DNA from: Roseovarius halotolerans
Lineage (GTDB): Bacteria; Pseudomonadota; Alphaproteobacteria; Rhodobacterales; Rhodobacteraceae
Direction: 5' to 3'
Assembly: GCF_900172255.1 (NCBI RefSeq)
Contig: NZ_FWFU01000001.1
Span: 1,054,001 to 1,118,000 of the forward strand
DNA: 64,000 nt
Both the position numbers and the translations under genes were made by a program. The stretch's first letter is position 1; every line of letters begins with the position of its first letter. Positions 26,222 to 34,093 of the stretch are shown one piece after another. The notes under the pieces are model-generated. The model saw only the letters and a program-made list of their open reading frames with translations, did not search any database and was not told where the DNA came from.

Positions 26222-28276
26222 TCACAATCCGAGACCCCTCTGTCGCCCCAATTGCCACGACACCGATCCGCCCTGCACGACGCCCATAACTTCGCGACCG
26301 AGCTGGCGGTCGATGACCGGCCGCCAAGGGACAAGCGTGAACTCGTGCGCCTTCTCGACGATGGCGAACTTGCCGCTGGATAGCTGCACGGTTCCGGTGA
26401 ATTTGCCGCTGACGTTCTCGCCGTCCGTGGTGGCGCGGAACGGCAGCGCCTTTCTTTCAGCCATCTCCACGCCGACGCGGGAAACCTCCCGCTCGCGCAG
26501 AATGGCGAGAAGGTTGCGCCGATAGAGCACGCGGCCGTCGCGTGCGCGGGTAGCATCGCCCTGTTCGACATGATGCTCGCGGCGGCGGTCGATGGCCTCG
26601 CGCACCTGCTGGCCGAAACCGGTCGGTGCAAGATCGGCCGTCTCGCCATGGATCAGTCGCCGGTCCAGCCAGGACGCGCCGTCCGATCCGATCTGCCTGT
26701 CCAGATTCACGGGAGAAAGGACGCGAACGCTGGCCTGTCTGTCGCGACCGGCGTCATAGGCGGCGGCGCGGTTCTCGAAGTCGGGGGGGATGCGCCATTG
26801 GTCAGCGTCGATCCGCTCGACGATCCGGGTGCGGCGTAGCGCCTCAAGTCGGCGCACATGGGCATCGACATAGCCTTCATAGTCTCCGCCCGGAACATGT
26901 CCCTCGAACTTCGCCTGCTCCAAATGACGGCTCGGGCGATAGATGCCGCCCTCGGCGATTGTCGCAATGGTGCGGTCGGACGGCCGGGCCGTCGCCTCGG
27001 TGCGACCGATCTCGATGACGCTGCCGATCCGGGCATCCTCCAACTGCATGGGGTCGATGTTGGCGATGTGGTGCATCCGTCCGTCGATCCCGTCCACGAC
27101 GACGGTGAGATTGTCGCCCAGCTCGTTGGCGAGATATTTGTCGAGGACGCGGCCGGTGACGGGTGCAGCGGGTGCGCCCTCATGGATGCGGAAGGTCATG
27201 GGATCGCGCTCAAGCCCATCGGCGGCGAGCGATCTTTGCATGGTGCGGATGATGTCCCCGCGTTCGCCCAACTCGCGCAGGGTCGATTCAAGCCGCTCGT
27301 TCAATTCCCAGACGCCGGGCGCGTGTTCGGTGGCGAGGCCCATCCGCCCCAGCTTGGACAGCCGGCGCAGGCGAAGCGTGTGCTCGAACTGCCGCTTTGG
27401 CTCCCCCGGTTCGTGGCGCAGGTCGAGGAACCGTCGGTCGGCTTCCTCGACCATGGCCCTGTCGATGCGGGTAAAACGATCCTGGTCGATCTCGGCGGTG
27501 AGCTTGCGGGTCTGCTCGATCTCCCGAACGGGACCGAGTTCCAGCGTCGCCAACTCGCTGGCCCGTTCGCGGACACCATGAACGATGTAGTCGCCGTTGA
27601 TGACCAGATCCTGCCCCAGATCGTCCTTGCCCCGGACGATGACATGCACATGGGGATGGCCGGTGTTGTAGTGATTGATCGCCACCCAATCGAGCTGGGT
27701 GCCGAGGTCGGCTTCCATCCGGCCCATGAGGTCGCGGGTATAGGCCGTAAGGTCCGACAGCTCCGCGCCGTCCTCGGGCGAGACGATGAACCGGAACTGG
27801 TGGCGGTCATCCTGGCCGCGTTCCAGGAAGGCGTCGCCATCCGCGCGGTCCTCGGTGCGCGAATAAAGCTGGCCGCGCTCGCCGTCGCGCGAGGTGCCGT
27901 CGCGCTGGATATAGCGCAGATGGGAGTGCGCCTTCCGGCCCTTTCCAGGGTGAAGGATGTAGCGCTGCTGAACCATGACGCGACGCGCGCCCGGCTGCCG
28001 ATGATGCCAGCCGCCGCCGAGATTGCGGGTGCGGACGAAGACCGCGCCGCGCCCGCGCTTCACGCCCTTGCCGCTCGACAGGACCGTATGCGAACCGGCC
28101 GGGGTTGCGGATGTGAACGCCGCCGTTCCGAAACCGCCTCGGGGCGAGGTGCGGCGCTGCTGCCGGGCGATCTTCTTCGCCTGCGTGAGGAAGCTCTTGG
28201 TCTTGCCCGCGCGTGGGGTGTCCGAGCGGATGCGGCCGGGCCTTGGCCGGAAGCGGTTTTCGTCATCGGCGCTCAT
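26222..28276 (-). CDS. VirD2-like relaxase (DUF3363 family)
   Basis: The enzyme that nicks oriT and pilots the transferred strand. The metal-binding motif HPHVHVIVRG is at about residues 207-216, preceded by the conserved FRFIVSPEDGAEL and DWVAINHYNTG. A long C-terminal DUF3363 region runs from ~290 to the end (SWQLGRQRGLG). 684 aa from the ATG at 28276; the strongly basic N-terminus (1-100) is usual. Its start overlaps the stop of a small upstream ORF as ATGA. No oriT could be identified by eye. Confidence 0.92.
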   Translation of the reverse strand: MSADDENRFRPRPGRIRSDTPRAGKTKSFLTQAKKIARQQRRTSPRGGFGTAAFTSATPAGSHTVLSSGKGVKRGRGAVFVRTRNLGGGWHHRQPGARRVMVQQRYILHPGKGRKAHSHLRYIQRDGTSRDGERGQLYSRTEDRADGDAFLERGQDDRHQFRFIVSPEDGAELSDLTAYTRDLMGRMEADLGTQLDWVAINHYNTGHPHVHVIVRGKDDLGQDLVINGDYIVHGVRERASELATLELGPVREIEQTRKLTAEIDQDRFTRIDRAMVEEADRRFLDLRHEPGEPKRQFEHTLRLRRLSKLGRMGLATEHAPGVWELNERLESTLRELGERGDIIRTMQRSLAADGLERDPMTFRIHEGAPAAPVTGRVLDKYLANELGDNLTVVVDGIDGRMHHIANIDPMQLEDARIGSVIEIGRTEATARPSDRTIATIAEGGIYRPSRHLEQAKFEGHVPGGDYEGYVDAHVRRLEALRRTRIVERIDADQWRIPPDFENRAAAYDAGRDRQASVRVLSPVNLDRQIGSDGASWLDRRLIHGETADLAPTGFGQQVREAIDRRREHHVEQGDATRARDGRVLYRRNLLAILREREVSRVGVEMAERKALPFRATTDGENVSGKFTGTVQLSSGKFAIVEKAHEFTLVPWRPVIDRQLGREVMGVVQGGSVSWQLGRQRGLGL

Positions 28277-28593
28277 GGATGCGCCTCCGGCCGAAATCGC
28301 GGAAAATCGGGCAATCGGCGGCCATGGTGCCGAACAAAAGCCTGCAAGGCCAGGGCGTTGCACGGAATCGCGGCACTCCGCCGCTCAAGATCATGGTGCC
28401 GGAAACGGCGGCCTAACCAGTGTGCAGACAACAACAATTTCGGAAACCGGCCCGACATGGTGCCGGTTCCTTCAATCTTGCCCTCCCTTCTTATCGCCCT
28501 TTCCGTCCTTCCCACCGGGATTCCAGCCAGGCGCAAACCTGCCTGACTGGACACCGGAACGGGTCGCGCCGTGCGCCGGATCGCCGTCCTCAT
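28273..28593 (-). CDS. Small arginine-rich hypothetical protein between lytic transglycosylase and relaxase
   Basis: A 106-codon frame whose ATG overlaps the transglycosylase stop (28590-28593) and whose TGA overlaps the relaxase start (28273-28276), both as 4-bp ATGA junctions. Such junctions are repeated throughout this operon, which argues for a real gene. The product is very basic (arginine and histidine rich, e.g. HWLGRRFRHHDLERR), with an internal Met at residue 46 (SGRFPKLLLSAHW). No family recognised. A relaxosome accessory role is a guess from position; high GC alone could also keep the frame open. Confidence 0.5.
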   Translation of the reverse strand: MRTAIRRTARPVPVSSQAGLRLAGIPVGRTERAIRREGKIEGTGTMSGRFPKLLLSAHWLGRRFRHHDLERRSAAIPCNALALQAFVRHHGRRLPDFPRFRPEAHP

Positions 28594-29501
28594 GGCGTTC
28601 CCTCGTCGTCGGCGCGGGCCACGAAAATGCTGCCGGTTTCCGGCTCCGCATCGGCAGGATCGCGCACCGGAATGGTTGCGCGGCCGTCGCCGGATTGCGC
28701 CCCGGATGGCGGCGCGGCGGCAGTCCGCGCGTCGGCCGGGCGCGTGACGAAGAGCGGGGCTTCGCGCCAGTCGGGCGGTGGCGGCGCTGCATCGGGAGAA
28801 GCCTCGCCGCCGAGGATCGGCGCTAGCGCGGCGACATAGGCGCGGGTCTCCGGTGGCAATGCGCGGCCGGTCGCAAGGTATTCGTCGTAGCGACCGGGAC
28901 CGGCATTGTAGGCTGCCAGCATCGCCGCGACATTGCCGTAGCGGTCGAACATCTCGCGCAGATAGGCCGTGCCTGCGAGGATGTTATCGCGCGGGTCGTA
29001 GGGATCGCGGCCGAGCCGATGACGGATGCGCAGGCCCGCCCAGGTGTCGGGCATGACCTGCATCAACCCCATCGCGCCGGCCGATGACACCGCGCGCACG
29101 TCGCCCGCGCTTTCGGCGCGCAGCACGGCGACAATCCAGTGCTCGGGGATGCCGAAGCGCCGCGCCGCTTCGGCAATGTGGGCGGCGTTGGGATCGACGG
29201 CGGCGGGCCGGACCATCGGCGTCGATTGCGCAACGGCCATTGCCGATCCCGCGCCGAGTGACAGCATGGCGGTCATTATCAGAACGGCATAGCGCCATAC
29301 AGCCCTGTCTCCGCTTTGAGCCCAGCCTGCCGGCGTGCTCGCTGCGGTCAAGGGCAAGGCGCAAGCGCCGGCCGATGGCCGCCCCTGACCTGCGCTGCGC
29401 GCGCCGGCCGTCTTGCGCCCGAGCGGGACGACGGGATGAGACGGCCTTTCCGCGAACAACGGGATGAGGGTCTTGAGTGCGGGAATGACGCGGGTTTGCA
29501 T
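28590..29501 (-). CDS. Conjugation-associated lytic transglycosylase (SLT family)
   Basis: A periplasmic muramidase that locally opens peptidoglycan for the mating channel (VirB1 role). The SLT domain is at about residues 110-220, with catalytic Glu130 (LRAES), the GLMQVMPDTW motif and AYNAGPGR. A hydrophobic signal stretch lies at ~70-92; translation may therefore begin at an internal start such as Met76 rather than the ATG at 29501, which is 4 nt after the DUF736 stop. The C-terminal ~90 residues are Pro/Ala-rich linker. Confidence 0.85.
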   Translation of the reverse strand: MQTRVIPALKTLIPLFAERPSHPVVPLGRKTAGARSAGQGRPSAGACALPLTAASTPAGWAQSGDRAVWRYAVLIMTAMLSLGAGSAMAVAQSTPMVRPAAVDPNAAHIAEAARRFGIPEHWIVAVLRAESAGDVRAVSSAGAMGLMQVMPDTWAGLRIRHRLGRDPYDPRDNILAGTAYLREMFDRYGNVAAMLAAYNAGPGRYDEYLATGRALPPETRAYVAALAPILGGEASPDAAPPPPDWREAPLFVTRPADARTAAAPPSGAQSGDGRATIPVRDPADAEPETGSIFVARADDEGTP

Positions 29502-29505
29502 GGCC

Positions 29506-29853
29506 TTAGTCCCGCTCGTCGCGCGGTTTCGGGCGGCTCCAGTGCAGCGACCACGACGCGCCCGCGTCGTCGTCGCGGAACAGGTTGGCGCGGATCGGAT
29601 GCGGGAACGTGGGATCGTCCAGCAGCACGGAAAGATATTCGCCGGCCTTCTCGCCGGTGCGTTTCCAGGCCGCGCCGATCTCCGGGCCGGTTTCGTTGCT
29701 CATGCCGTCGAACAGGTGAACGCGATAATCCGGTGCGTTCTCCGCGTCGGACGACTCAGCCGCGACGATGATGATGTCCTGATGCAGCAAGAGCGTCCCG
29801 AAGTGTCCGATGAAGCCGGCCTCGTCGCGCGCAAATTCACCAATCTGGGGCAT
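29506..29853 (-). CDS. DUF736 protein, copy 1
   Basis: A 115-aa protein of the DUF736 family, found almost only in alphaproteobacterial ICEs and plasmids. It begins PQIGEFARDEAGFIG and contains EIGAAWKRTGEKAGEYLSV, the central conserved block. A second, diverged copy is at 38956-39273. Function unknown. It lies upstream of the transglycosylase in the same operon; 68 bp separate it from traF. Confidence 0.85.
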   Translation of the reverse strand: MPQIGEFARDEAGFIGHFGTLLLHQDIIIVAAESSDAENAPDYRVHLFDGMSNETGPEIGAAWKRTGEKAGEYLSVLLDDPTFPHPIRANLFRDDDAGASWSLHWSRPKPRDERD

Positions 29854-29921
29854 GACAGTCTCCTTGGCGGTGAGGTTGGGAAAACCATCGGCGGGCACCG
29901 CTCCCGCCGATGGGGAAGCGG

Positions 29922-30467
29922 TCATTGGGTCGGCGCGCGCCATTCGTAGCGGCCGTCGCCTTCCTCATCGGTCCAGAGCGGGACCGCTCGGCCGATGACA
30001 GAACTTGCTGGGATGGGTCCGAAATAGCGGCCGTCCAGGCTGTCGCGGACCTCCCAATTCATGAGGAAGATTTCGCTGGAGGCGATGACGCGGCAGCCCT
30101 GCCAGACGGGTAGATCGCGGCCGATCCGGTCGCGGTCGAGCGCTTCGCCCATCTCGATCCCGTCCACCGTGATCGCGGATCGCAAACGGCAGACCCGCTG
30201 TCCCGGCAGTCCGAGGACGCGCTTCAGGAGCGGCACGCCGCGCCCGACATAGCCGCGTTCGACCATGAATCGCTCCAGCGGTTCGGGCGGCATGACGGCT
30301 ACCAGCTCCGGCACGTCGAGCGCGTCGGCCGGCCTGACCGTGTAGAAGCCGATGGGCGCGCTGGCGGTCGCGTTCCAGATCAGTTTCGCAGGCCAATCGG
30401 CGACGCTGGCGGCTGCGATGCCCGTGACGGCCAACGCCGTTACCGTGAGGATACGGCGGCGCGTCAT
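29922..30467 (-). CDS. traF: TraF-like S26-family signal peptidase
   Basis: A 181-aa inner-membrane peptidase with an N-terminal membrane helix (about 5-25), catalytic Ser36 in TASAPIGFY and catalytic Lys82 in PLLKRVLGLPG, the Ser/Lys dyad of S26 proteases. In RP4 the homologue processes the TrbC pilin; the ICE encodes a TrbC at 17557-17889. The start overlaps the DUF2840 stop (ATGA). Confidence 0.9.
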   Translation of the reverse strand: MTRRRILTVTALAVTGIAAASVADWPAKLIWNATASAPIGFYTVRPADALDVPELVAVMPPEPLERFMVERGYVGRGVPLLKRVLGLPGQRVCRLRSAITVDGIEMGEALDRDRIGRDLPVWQGCRVIASSEIFLMNWEVRDSLDGRYFGPIPASSVIGRAVPLWTDEEGDGRYEWRAPTQ

Positions 30468-30982
30468 GGGTCGATCCTCTGGCGACCGAGCCAGGCGGCG
30501 TGTCGCTCCGGCGTATAGGCGTGCGGCTCCAGACCGGCAGTCAGACGATTGTGGACGTGCCGCCAGTGCTCCGGGGATATGTCGGCAGGATCGAGGCCGA
30601 GCGCTTCCACGGCGTCGATGGCCTGCAATGCGCGCTGCACCTTCGCCCAGCTATCGAGACGCAACAGGATGTCGCCGCCGGGACGGACGAAGGGCAGCGT
30701 CTGGAACGGCTCGCCGCGGCCGATGGCACGCAGGATGTCGATGCGGGAAACGATCGTGCCATGTGCGCCGGACGCCCATCGCACGAAGGCGAAGATGCTG
30801 CCGGGCGCGAAGCCGACGATGCTGCGGCGGCGGTCGAGTATCTGTTCGTAGCTCTTGCGGCCGAAGCGTATCCAGTGCTCGATCTTGCGTTTCTGGAAGG
30901 TCAGTTCGACCAAGGTGGTGAAAGGCGCGGGTTCGTCCGGCAGCGGACGGCCGTGCAAGCGGTGCGCCGCATTGCCGGTCAT
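30464..30982 (-). CDS. DUF2840 protein
   Basis: A 172-aa protein. The segment KRKIEHWIRFGRKSYEQILDRRR and the following FAPGSIFAFVRWA are the conserved DUF2840 blocks. It lies between traF and the RHH gene in this ICE family. Function unknown. Overlaps both neighbours by 4 bp. Confidence 0.85.
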   Translation of the reverse strand: MTGNAAHRLHGRPLPDEPAPFTTLVELTFQKRKIEHWIRFGRKSYEQILDRRRSIVGFAPGSIFAFVRWASGAHGTIVSRIDILRAIGRGEPFQTLPFVRPGGDILLRLDSWAKVQRALQAIDAVEALGLDPADISPEHWRHVHNRLTAGLEPHAYTPERHAAWLGRQRIDP

Positions 30983-31233
30983 GGTTGATCTCCCTCGGAG
31001 GATGGAAATTCGCGCGCCAGCAGGTCGCGCAGCATGTCGGTGACGGTGATCCCACGCCGGAAGGCTGCGACCTTGATGCGGCCGCGCAGCTCGGGCGTGA
31101 TGTCGATGGTCAGGCGGGCGGTGAACGCTTCGCCGGCGGCTTTGCCGTTCGGTGGCGTTTCGCCCGCCCTGATCCAGCTTTCGGGATTGCCCGGCCGGGA
31201 TGCGAAACCGGGCTTGCGGATGCGCCCGGTCAT
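30979..31233 (-). CDS. Ribbon-helix-helix protein of the partition module
   Basis: An 84-aa protein with a flexible basic N-terminus (1-35) and a C-terminal ribbon-helix-helix (FTARLTIDITPELRGRIKVAA, then GITVTDMLRDLLARE). Position directly after parA and the ParG-like layout suggest it binds the centromere-like site and partners ParA. The start overlaps the parA stop by 4 bp. Confidence 0.8.
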   Translation of the reverse strand: MTGRIRKPGFASRPGNPESWIRAGETPPNGKAAGEAFTARLTIDITPELRGRIKVAAFRRGITVTDMLRDLLAREFPSSEGDQP

Positions 31234-31883
31234 GGCAAGGTTCTCCCGATGGGCAGCCGATCTATCTCGACGGCCAGCGCCGCGATCTCGCGGGCGGCGG
31301 GGCTGTCGACGTCGATCTCGGATGCAAGCCGGCCGGACTGCGCGGCGTCAGCAAAGACCACGCGCTGGCCGATGGTGGCGGTGAGCAAGGGCGGATCGTG
31401 ATCGGCCAGCGTCTCGGCCGTCTCGCGGGCGATGATCGTGCGCGCGCCGCAACGGTTGAGGACGAAACGGGCGGCTAGTTCGGGCCGGTAGATGCGGGCT
31501 TCATTCAGAAGCGTCAGCATCTCGGCCGACGCCCAGCCATCAAAGGGGGATGGCTGCACCGGGATCAGCACGAGGTCGGCGGCGAGCAGCGCGGAGCGCA
31601 TGAGGCCGGCGACACGCGGCGGCCCGTCGATGACGATCATGTCGGCGTCGCGGGCCAGCTCCGGGGCTTCCCGGTGCAGCGTGTCACGGGCCAGGCCGAT
31701 GGTGCTAAACGACCTCGGCAGCCCCTCATGGCTGCGCCGCTCAGACCAGTCGAGCGCGGAGCCTTGCGGGTCGGCGTCGATCAGGATGACGCGCCGTCCT
31801 TCAGCCGCCCAGGCCCCGGCGAGATGCAGCGCCAGCGTGGTCTTGCCGACGCCGCCCTTCTGATTGAGGAACGCCACGATCAT
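31230..31883 (-). CDS. parA: ParA-family partition ATPase
   Basis: A 217-aa Walker-type ATPase with the deviant Walker A KGGVGKTT (residues 9-16), the IDADPQGSALDW switch motif and DGPPR. It should segregate the excised, replicating form of the ICE together with the RHH protein, and possibly the large ParB at 42737. Start overlaps the repA stop as ATGA. Confidence 0.92.
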   Translation of the reverse strand: MIVAFLNQKGGVGKTTLALHLAGAWAAEGRRVILIDADPQGSALDWSERRSHEGLPRSFSTIGLARDTLHREAPELARDADMIVIDGPPRVAGLMRSALLAADLVLIPVQPSPFDGWASAEMLTLLNEARIYRPELAARFVLNRCGARTIIARETAETLADHDPPLLTATIGQRVVFADAAQSGRLASEIDVDSPAAREIAALAVEIDRLPIGRTLP

Positions 31884-32908
31884 GGCGCACCGCGCCGCGC
31901 GGCACCGGCACCATGGGTCGCGTGCGCGCGCGTCAAAGAAGAAGAGTTAGTTTTATTGTTAGATTCTTCTATAGAGTACGGCGTGCGATTTGCGCCTAAT
32001 GTCCCGATAGTCCGTGCGCCTAATGTCCCGATGGGATTCACATGGTTTCCCACAGGCACTGTGGATAGATTTTCGGGGACAAAGCGCAGCAGTTCACGCC
32101 CGTCTTCCCACTCGATCTGGAGGCTGTAACCGGGCAGCGACTGACGAACTGCGAGGCGGCGCAGGTCGAGCGCGAAATCGGACTGCCGCGCCGAACTGCC
32201 GGATTTCTGGTGAAGGTGGGCGATCTCGAAAGCCCAGCCCTCGGGCTGGCGCCCTGCGTGTTTGCGGGCGACGCGATAGAGCCAGCGCTCGATGCCGCCG
32301 GTCAGCCGGAAATAGGCCGGGTCGATGGTCAGCACCAGCGAACGGTCGATGACGCTGTTGTAGAACCATTCGGGCAGGACGAACTCCATGCCCTCGACGC
32401 GGCCGGCGCGCGTCGTCATTTCCTCCCACTCGTTGATCCATGAGAATTGCCGTCGCCGCCAATGCTTCCCGTTACGGATCGTCGTCGCGATGACGGTCGA
32501 TTGCAGGCGGGCGAGCGCGGCCTTGAGCAACAGGTAATCCCGGTTGCCGGTGGCCCGCCCCACGGCGCGCAGGAGCTGGTAGGGCATGAAACGAAAGAAG
32601 CGCGACGTGGTGAAACCGTCATTCTCGGCCGCGACGATCTGGCTTGCGGCCCAGATCAGCACATCGGCATCCCAGATTGTCGCCATGCCGTGCTCGGGCA
32701 TGGCGAACACCTGCACCTCGACATCGGCGGTTTGATAGAGGATCGGTTTTGTGCGGGGCCGCTTCGCCAGCGAGAAGAACGGCCGTTCCATCAGGTCGCG
32801 CTGGTCGCGCGGCGCGGCGTCGCCGGTCGCGACCACAAAGGGGTCGAGGCGGCTGCGCTCGCTGGTGTCGGTCGGCTGCGCGGGGCTGTCATCGTCGTCG
32901 CGCAACAT
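31880..32908 (-). CDS. repA: RepA-type replication initiator
   Basis: A 342-aa replication initiator protein A: central winged-helix domain (about 45-270) with ERPFFSLAKRPR, IWDADVLIWAASQIV and TIDPAYFRLTGGIERWLYRVARKH as family blocks. It should start replication of the excised circle. Near the C-terminus two 18-nt direct repeats (24-nt period) encode IGTLGA twice, resembling iterons. It abuts the upstream HTH gene and overlaps parA. Confidence 0.9.
   Translation of the reverse strand: MLRDDDDSPAQPTDTSERSRLDPFVVATGDAAPRDQRDLMERPFFSLAKRPRTKPILYQTADVEVQVFAMPEHGMATIWDADVLIWAASQIVAAENDGFTTSRFFRFMPYQLLRAVGRATGNRDYLLLKAALARLQSTVIATTIRNGKHWRRRQFSWINEWEEMTTRAGRVEGMEFVLPEWFYNSVIDRSLVLTIDPAYFRLTGGIERWLYRVARKHAGRQPEGWAFEIAHLHQKSGSSARQSDFALDLRRLAVRQSLPGYSLQIEWEDGRELLRFVPENLSTVPVGNHVNPIGTLGARTIGTLGANRTPYSIEESNNKTNSSSLTRAHATHGAGAARRGAP
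31991..32032 (-). repeat. Two iteron-like direct repeats inside repA
   Basis: TGCGCCTAATGTCCCGAT occurs at 31991-32008 and 32015-32032, spaced 24 nt start to start (8 codons, so the protein repeats IGTLGA). Initiator-binding iterons inside or beside rep genes are well known. Two copies are few, so an origin is only suggested; an AT-rich stretch (31945-31985) follows on the left. Confidence 0.4.
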
Positions 32909-33181
32909 TCAGCACTCGTCCCGCTCTTCGGGGGTGAGCGGGCGCGCGGCGAAGACGGTGCCGGCACTTGTGTCGCTGGTGGATTTGCGCGTGCCGATGG
33001 CGCTCCAAGCTTCCAGATCGCGCAGGGTATAGAGGACACGGCCGCCGATCTTTCGATAGAGCGGGCCGGTTCCGTAGGTGCGGTGCTTTTCAAGGGTGCG
33101 GATCGAAATGCCGAGGAAGCGTGCGGCTTCCTGTGTGCGCAGAAGGCGCGGCGGCAGGTCCGCATTGCGGCGGTTCGCCAT
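32909..33181 (-). CDS. AlpA/MerR-like helix-turn-helix protein, first gene of the rep operon
   Basis: A 90-aa protein with an excisionase-type winged helix: RTQEAARFLGISIRTLEKHRT (about 13-35), then PLYRKIGGRVLYTLRDLEAW. GGAGG lies 6 nt before the ATG. Its stop abuts the repA start. Proteins of this kind act as ICE excision factors or regulators; either fits. The operon is preceded by the second copy of the 69-bp leader found before the integrase genes. Confidence 0.85.
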   Translation of the reverse strand: MANRRNADLPPRLLRTQEAARFLGISIRTLEKHRTYGTGPLYRKIGGRVLYTLRDLEAWSAIGTRKSTSDTSAGTVFAARPLTPEERDEC

Positions 33182-33235
33182 GGATGACCTCCGGTTCGTC
33201 AGTGGATGGCGCTGCCGATGACGGCGGCGCGCTAT

Positions 33236-33304
33236 GGCGAACCATGGCGAGGGACCGGCGGCCTGTAGCGTGCCGCATTTGCGCACGCGCGCTGGCGGCA
33301 CCCC
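33236..33304 (-). promoter_or_regulatory. Conserved 69-bp leader/promoter element, copy 2 (rep operon)
   Basis: Ungapped match to 7285-7353 with an identical 28-bp core (33256-33283). Here the hairpin arms GTGCCGC (33270-33276) and GCGGCAC (33295-33301) are perfectly complementary. It lies 55 bp upstream of the HTH gene, linking control of replication/partition/mobilisation genes with the integrase operon. Confidence 0.6.
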
Positions 33305-33430
33305 CCTCCGGGGCGGGATCAGACTGAAAAGATGGAGAGATTCAGCGTGTCAGTGGGGCGCGCGCCAATTCGCCGAAGACAATCCCGTGCGGGTCGGGTA
33401 AGACTGAACGCGGAGCAGACGCGCTGCTTT

Positions 33431-33577
33431 GGGGCTTAGTAACCCCTGACTAGCGGTAGGTGCCGACCGTGACGGCACCACCATCCTCGAACCTTATGGT
33501 CGGGGAGCCTATGGCGTATGTCCAGGGCTGCCCGCCTAAAGGTCATAGGGCCGTCTAGTCACGGTTACTAACTCCCC
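33431..33577. ncRNA. Candidate structured non-coding RNA or origin-type structure
   Basis: Gene-free spacer between divergent operons. Outer arms GGGG-TTAGTAACC (33431-33444) and GGTTACTAA-CCCC (33563-33577) can pair over 13 bp. Inside are GACTAG (33448-33453) with CTAGTC (33555-33560), a perfect 7-bp hairpin GGTGCCG/CGGCACC (33459-33465, 33473-33479), and CCTATG/CATAGG (33508-33513, 33544-33549). This nested layout resembles a multi-branch RNA. The transcribed strand is unknown. Alternatives: an origin, oriT or copy-control RNA. The rest of 33182-33650 holds only the 69-bp leader. Confidence 0.45.
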
Positions 33578-33650
33578 GATCACCAGGTCAGAGGGGCCAA
33601 TTGCGGGGGCGCACCGCAAACCACGGCTCCCGGGTAGAAGGGGAACGACG

Positions 33651-33938
33651 ATGCGAACGCCCGTCGAACTCGATCCCGATGTGGACGATGAAGCGCCAAC
33701 GGGAAACGACATCACGCCTTATGACGAAGCGCATTTCGTGACCTATCTGCGGCTGCTCGACGCGAAGGCGGAAGGCGCGGACTGGAAGGAAGTGGCGCAA
33801 ATCGTGCTGCACCGCGATCCGGTCGGCGACGAGTTCAGGACACGCCGATGCTGGCAAAGCCATCTCGAACGCGCGCAATGGCTTTCGCGTGAGGGTTACA
33901 AGCGGATACTGGAACAGGCTGCTGCCAATAAGACGTGA
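33651..33938 (+). CDS. Small ICE accessory protein, divergent from the rep operon
   Basis: A 95-aa protein, acidic at the N-terminus (ELDPDVDDEAP), with a helical core HFVTYLRLLDAKAEGADWKEVAQIVLH and SHLERAQWLSREGYKRIL. I recall this pattern from a small, presumably DNA-binding, protein family near DUF2285 and rep genes of alphaproteobacterial ICEs, but cannot name the family with confidence. The AAGGGGAACG upstream (33638-33647) is a good ribosome site. It is divergent from the rep operon across the structured spacer. Confidence 0.7.
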   Translation: MRTPVELDPDVDDEAPTGNDITPYDEAHFVTYLRLLDAKAEGADWKEVAQIVLHRDPVGDEFRTRRCWQSHLERAQWLSREGYKRILEQAAANKT

Positions 33939-34093
33939 AAAGGCGAATTCTGACCACTATGTAGGCTAGAATTGCCCAACATGGCTGCTACAGTGGCGGC
34001 GTTGCGATTGGTCGGGCGGCTACGGACGTTCGCTGCGGCCTGTACGAACGTCTGCGTGCACCACTAGGCCAGCAAGAGCGGCAGTCGCGCGTG

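Noticed and set aside
7285-33304. The 69-bp repeats as ends of a transposon
   Set aside because: They are direct, not inverted, contain no transposase between suitable ends, and sit at the same distance from start codons.
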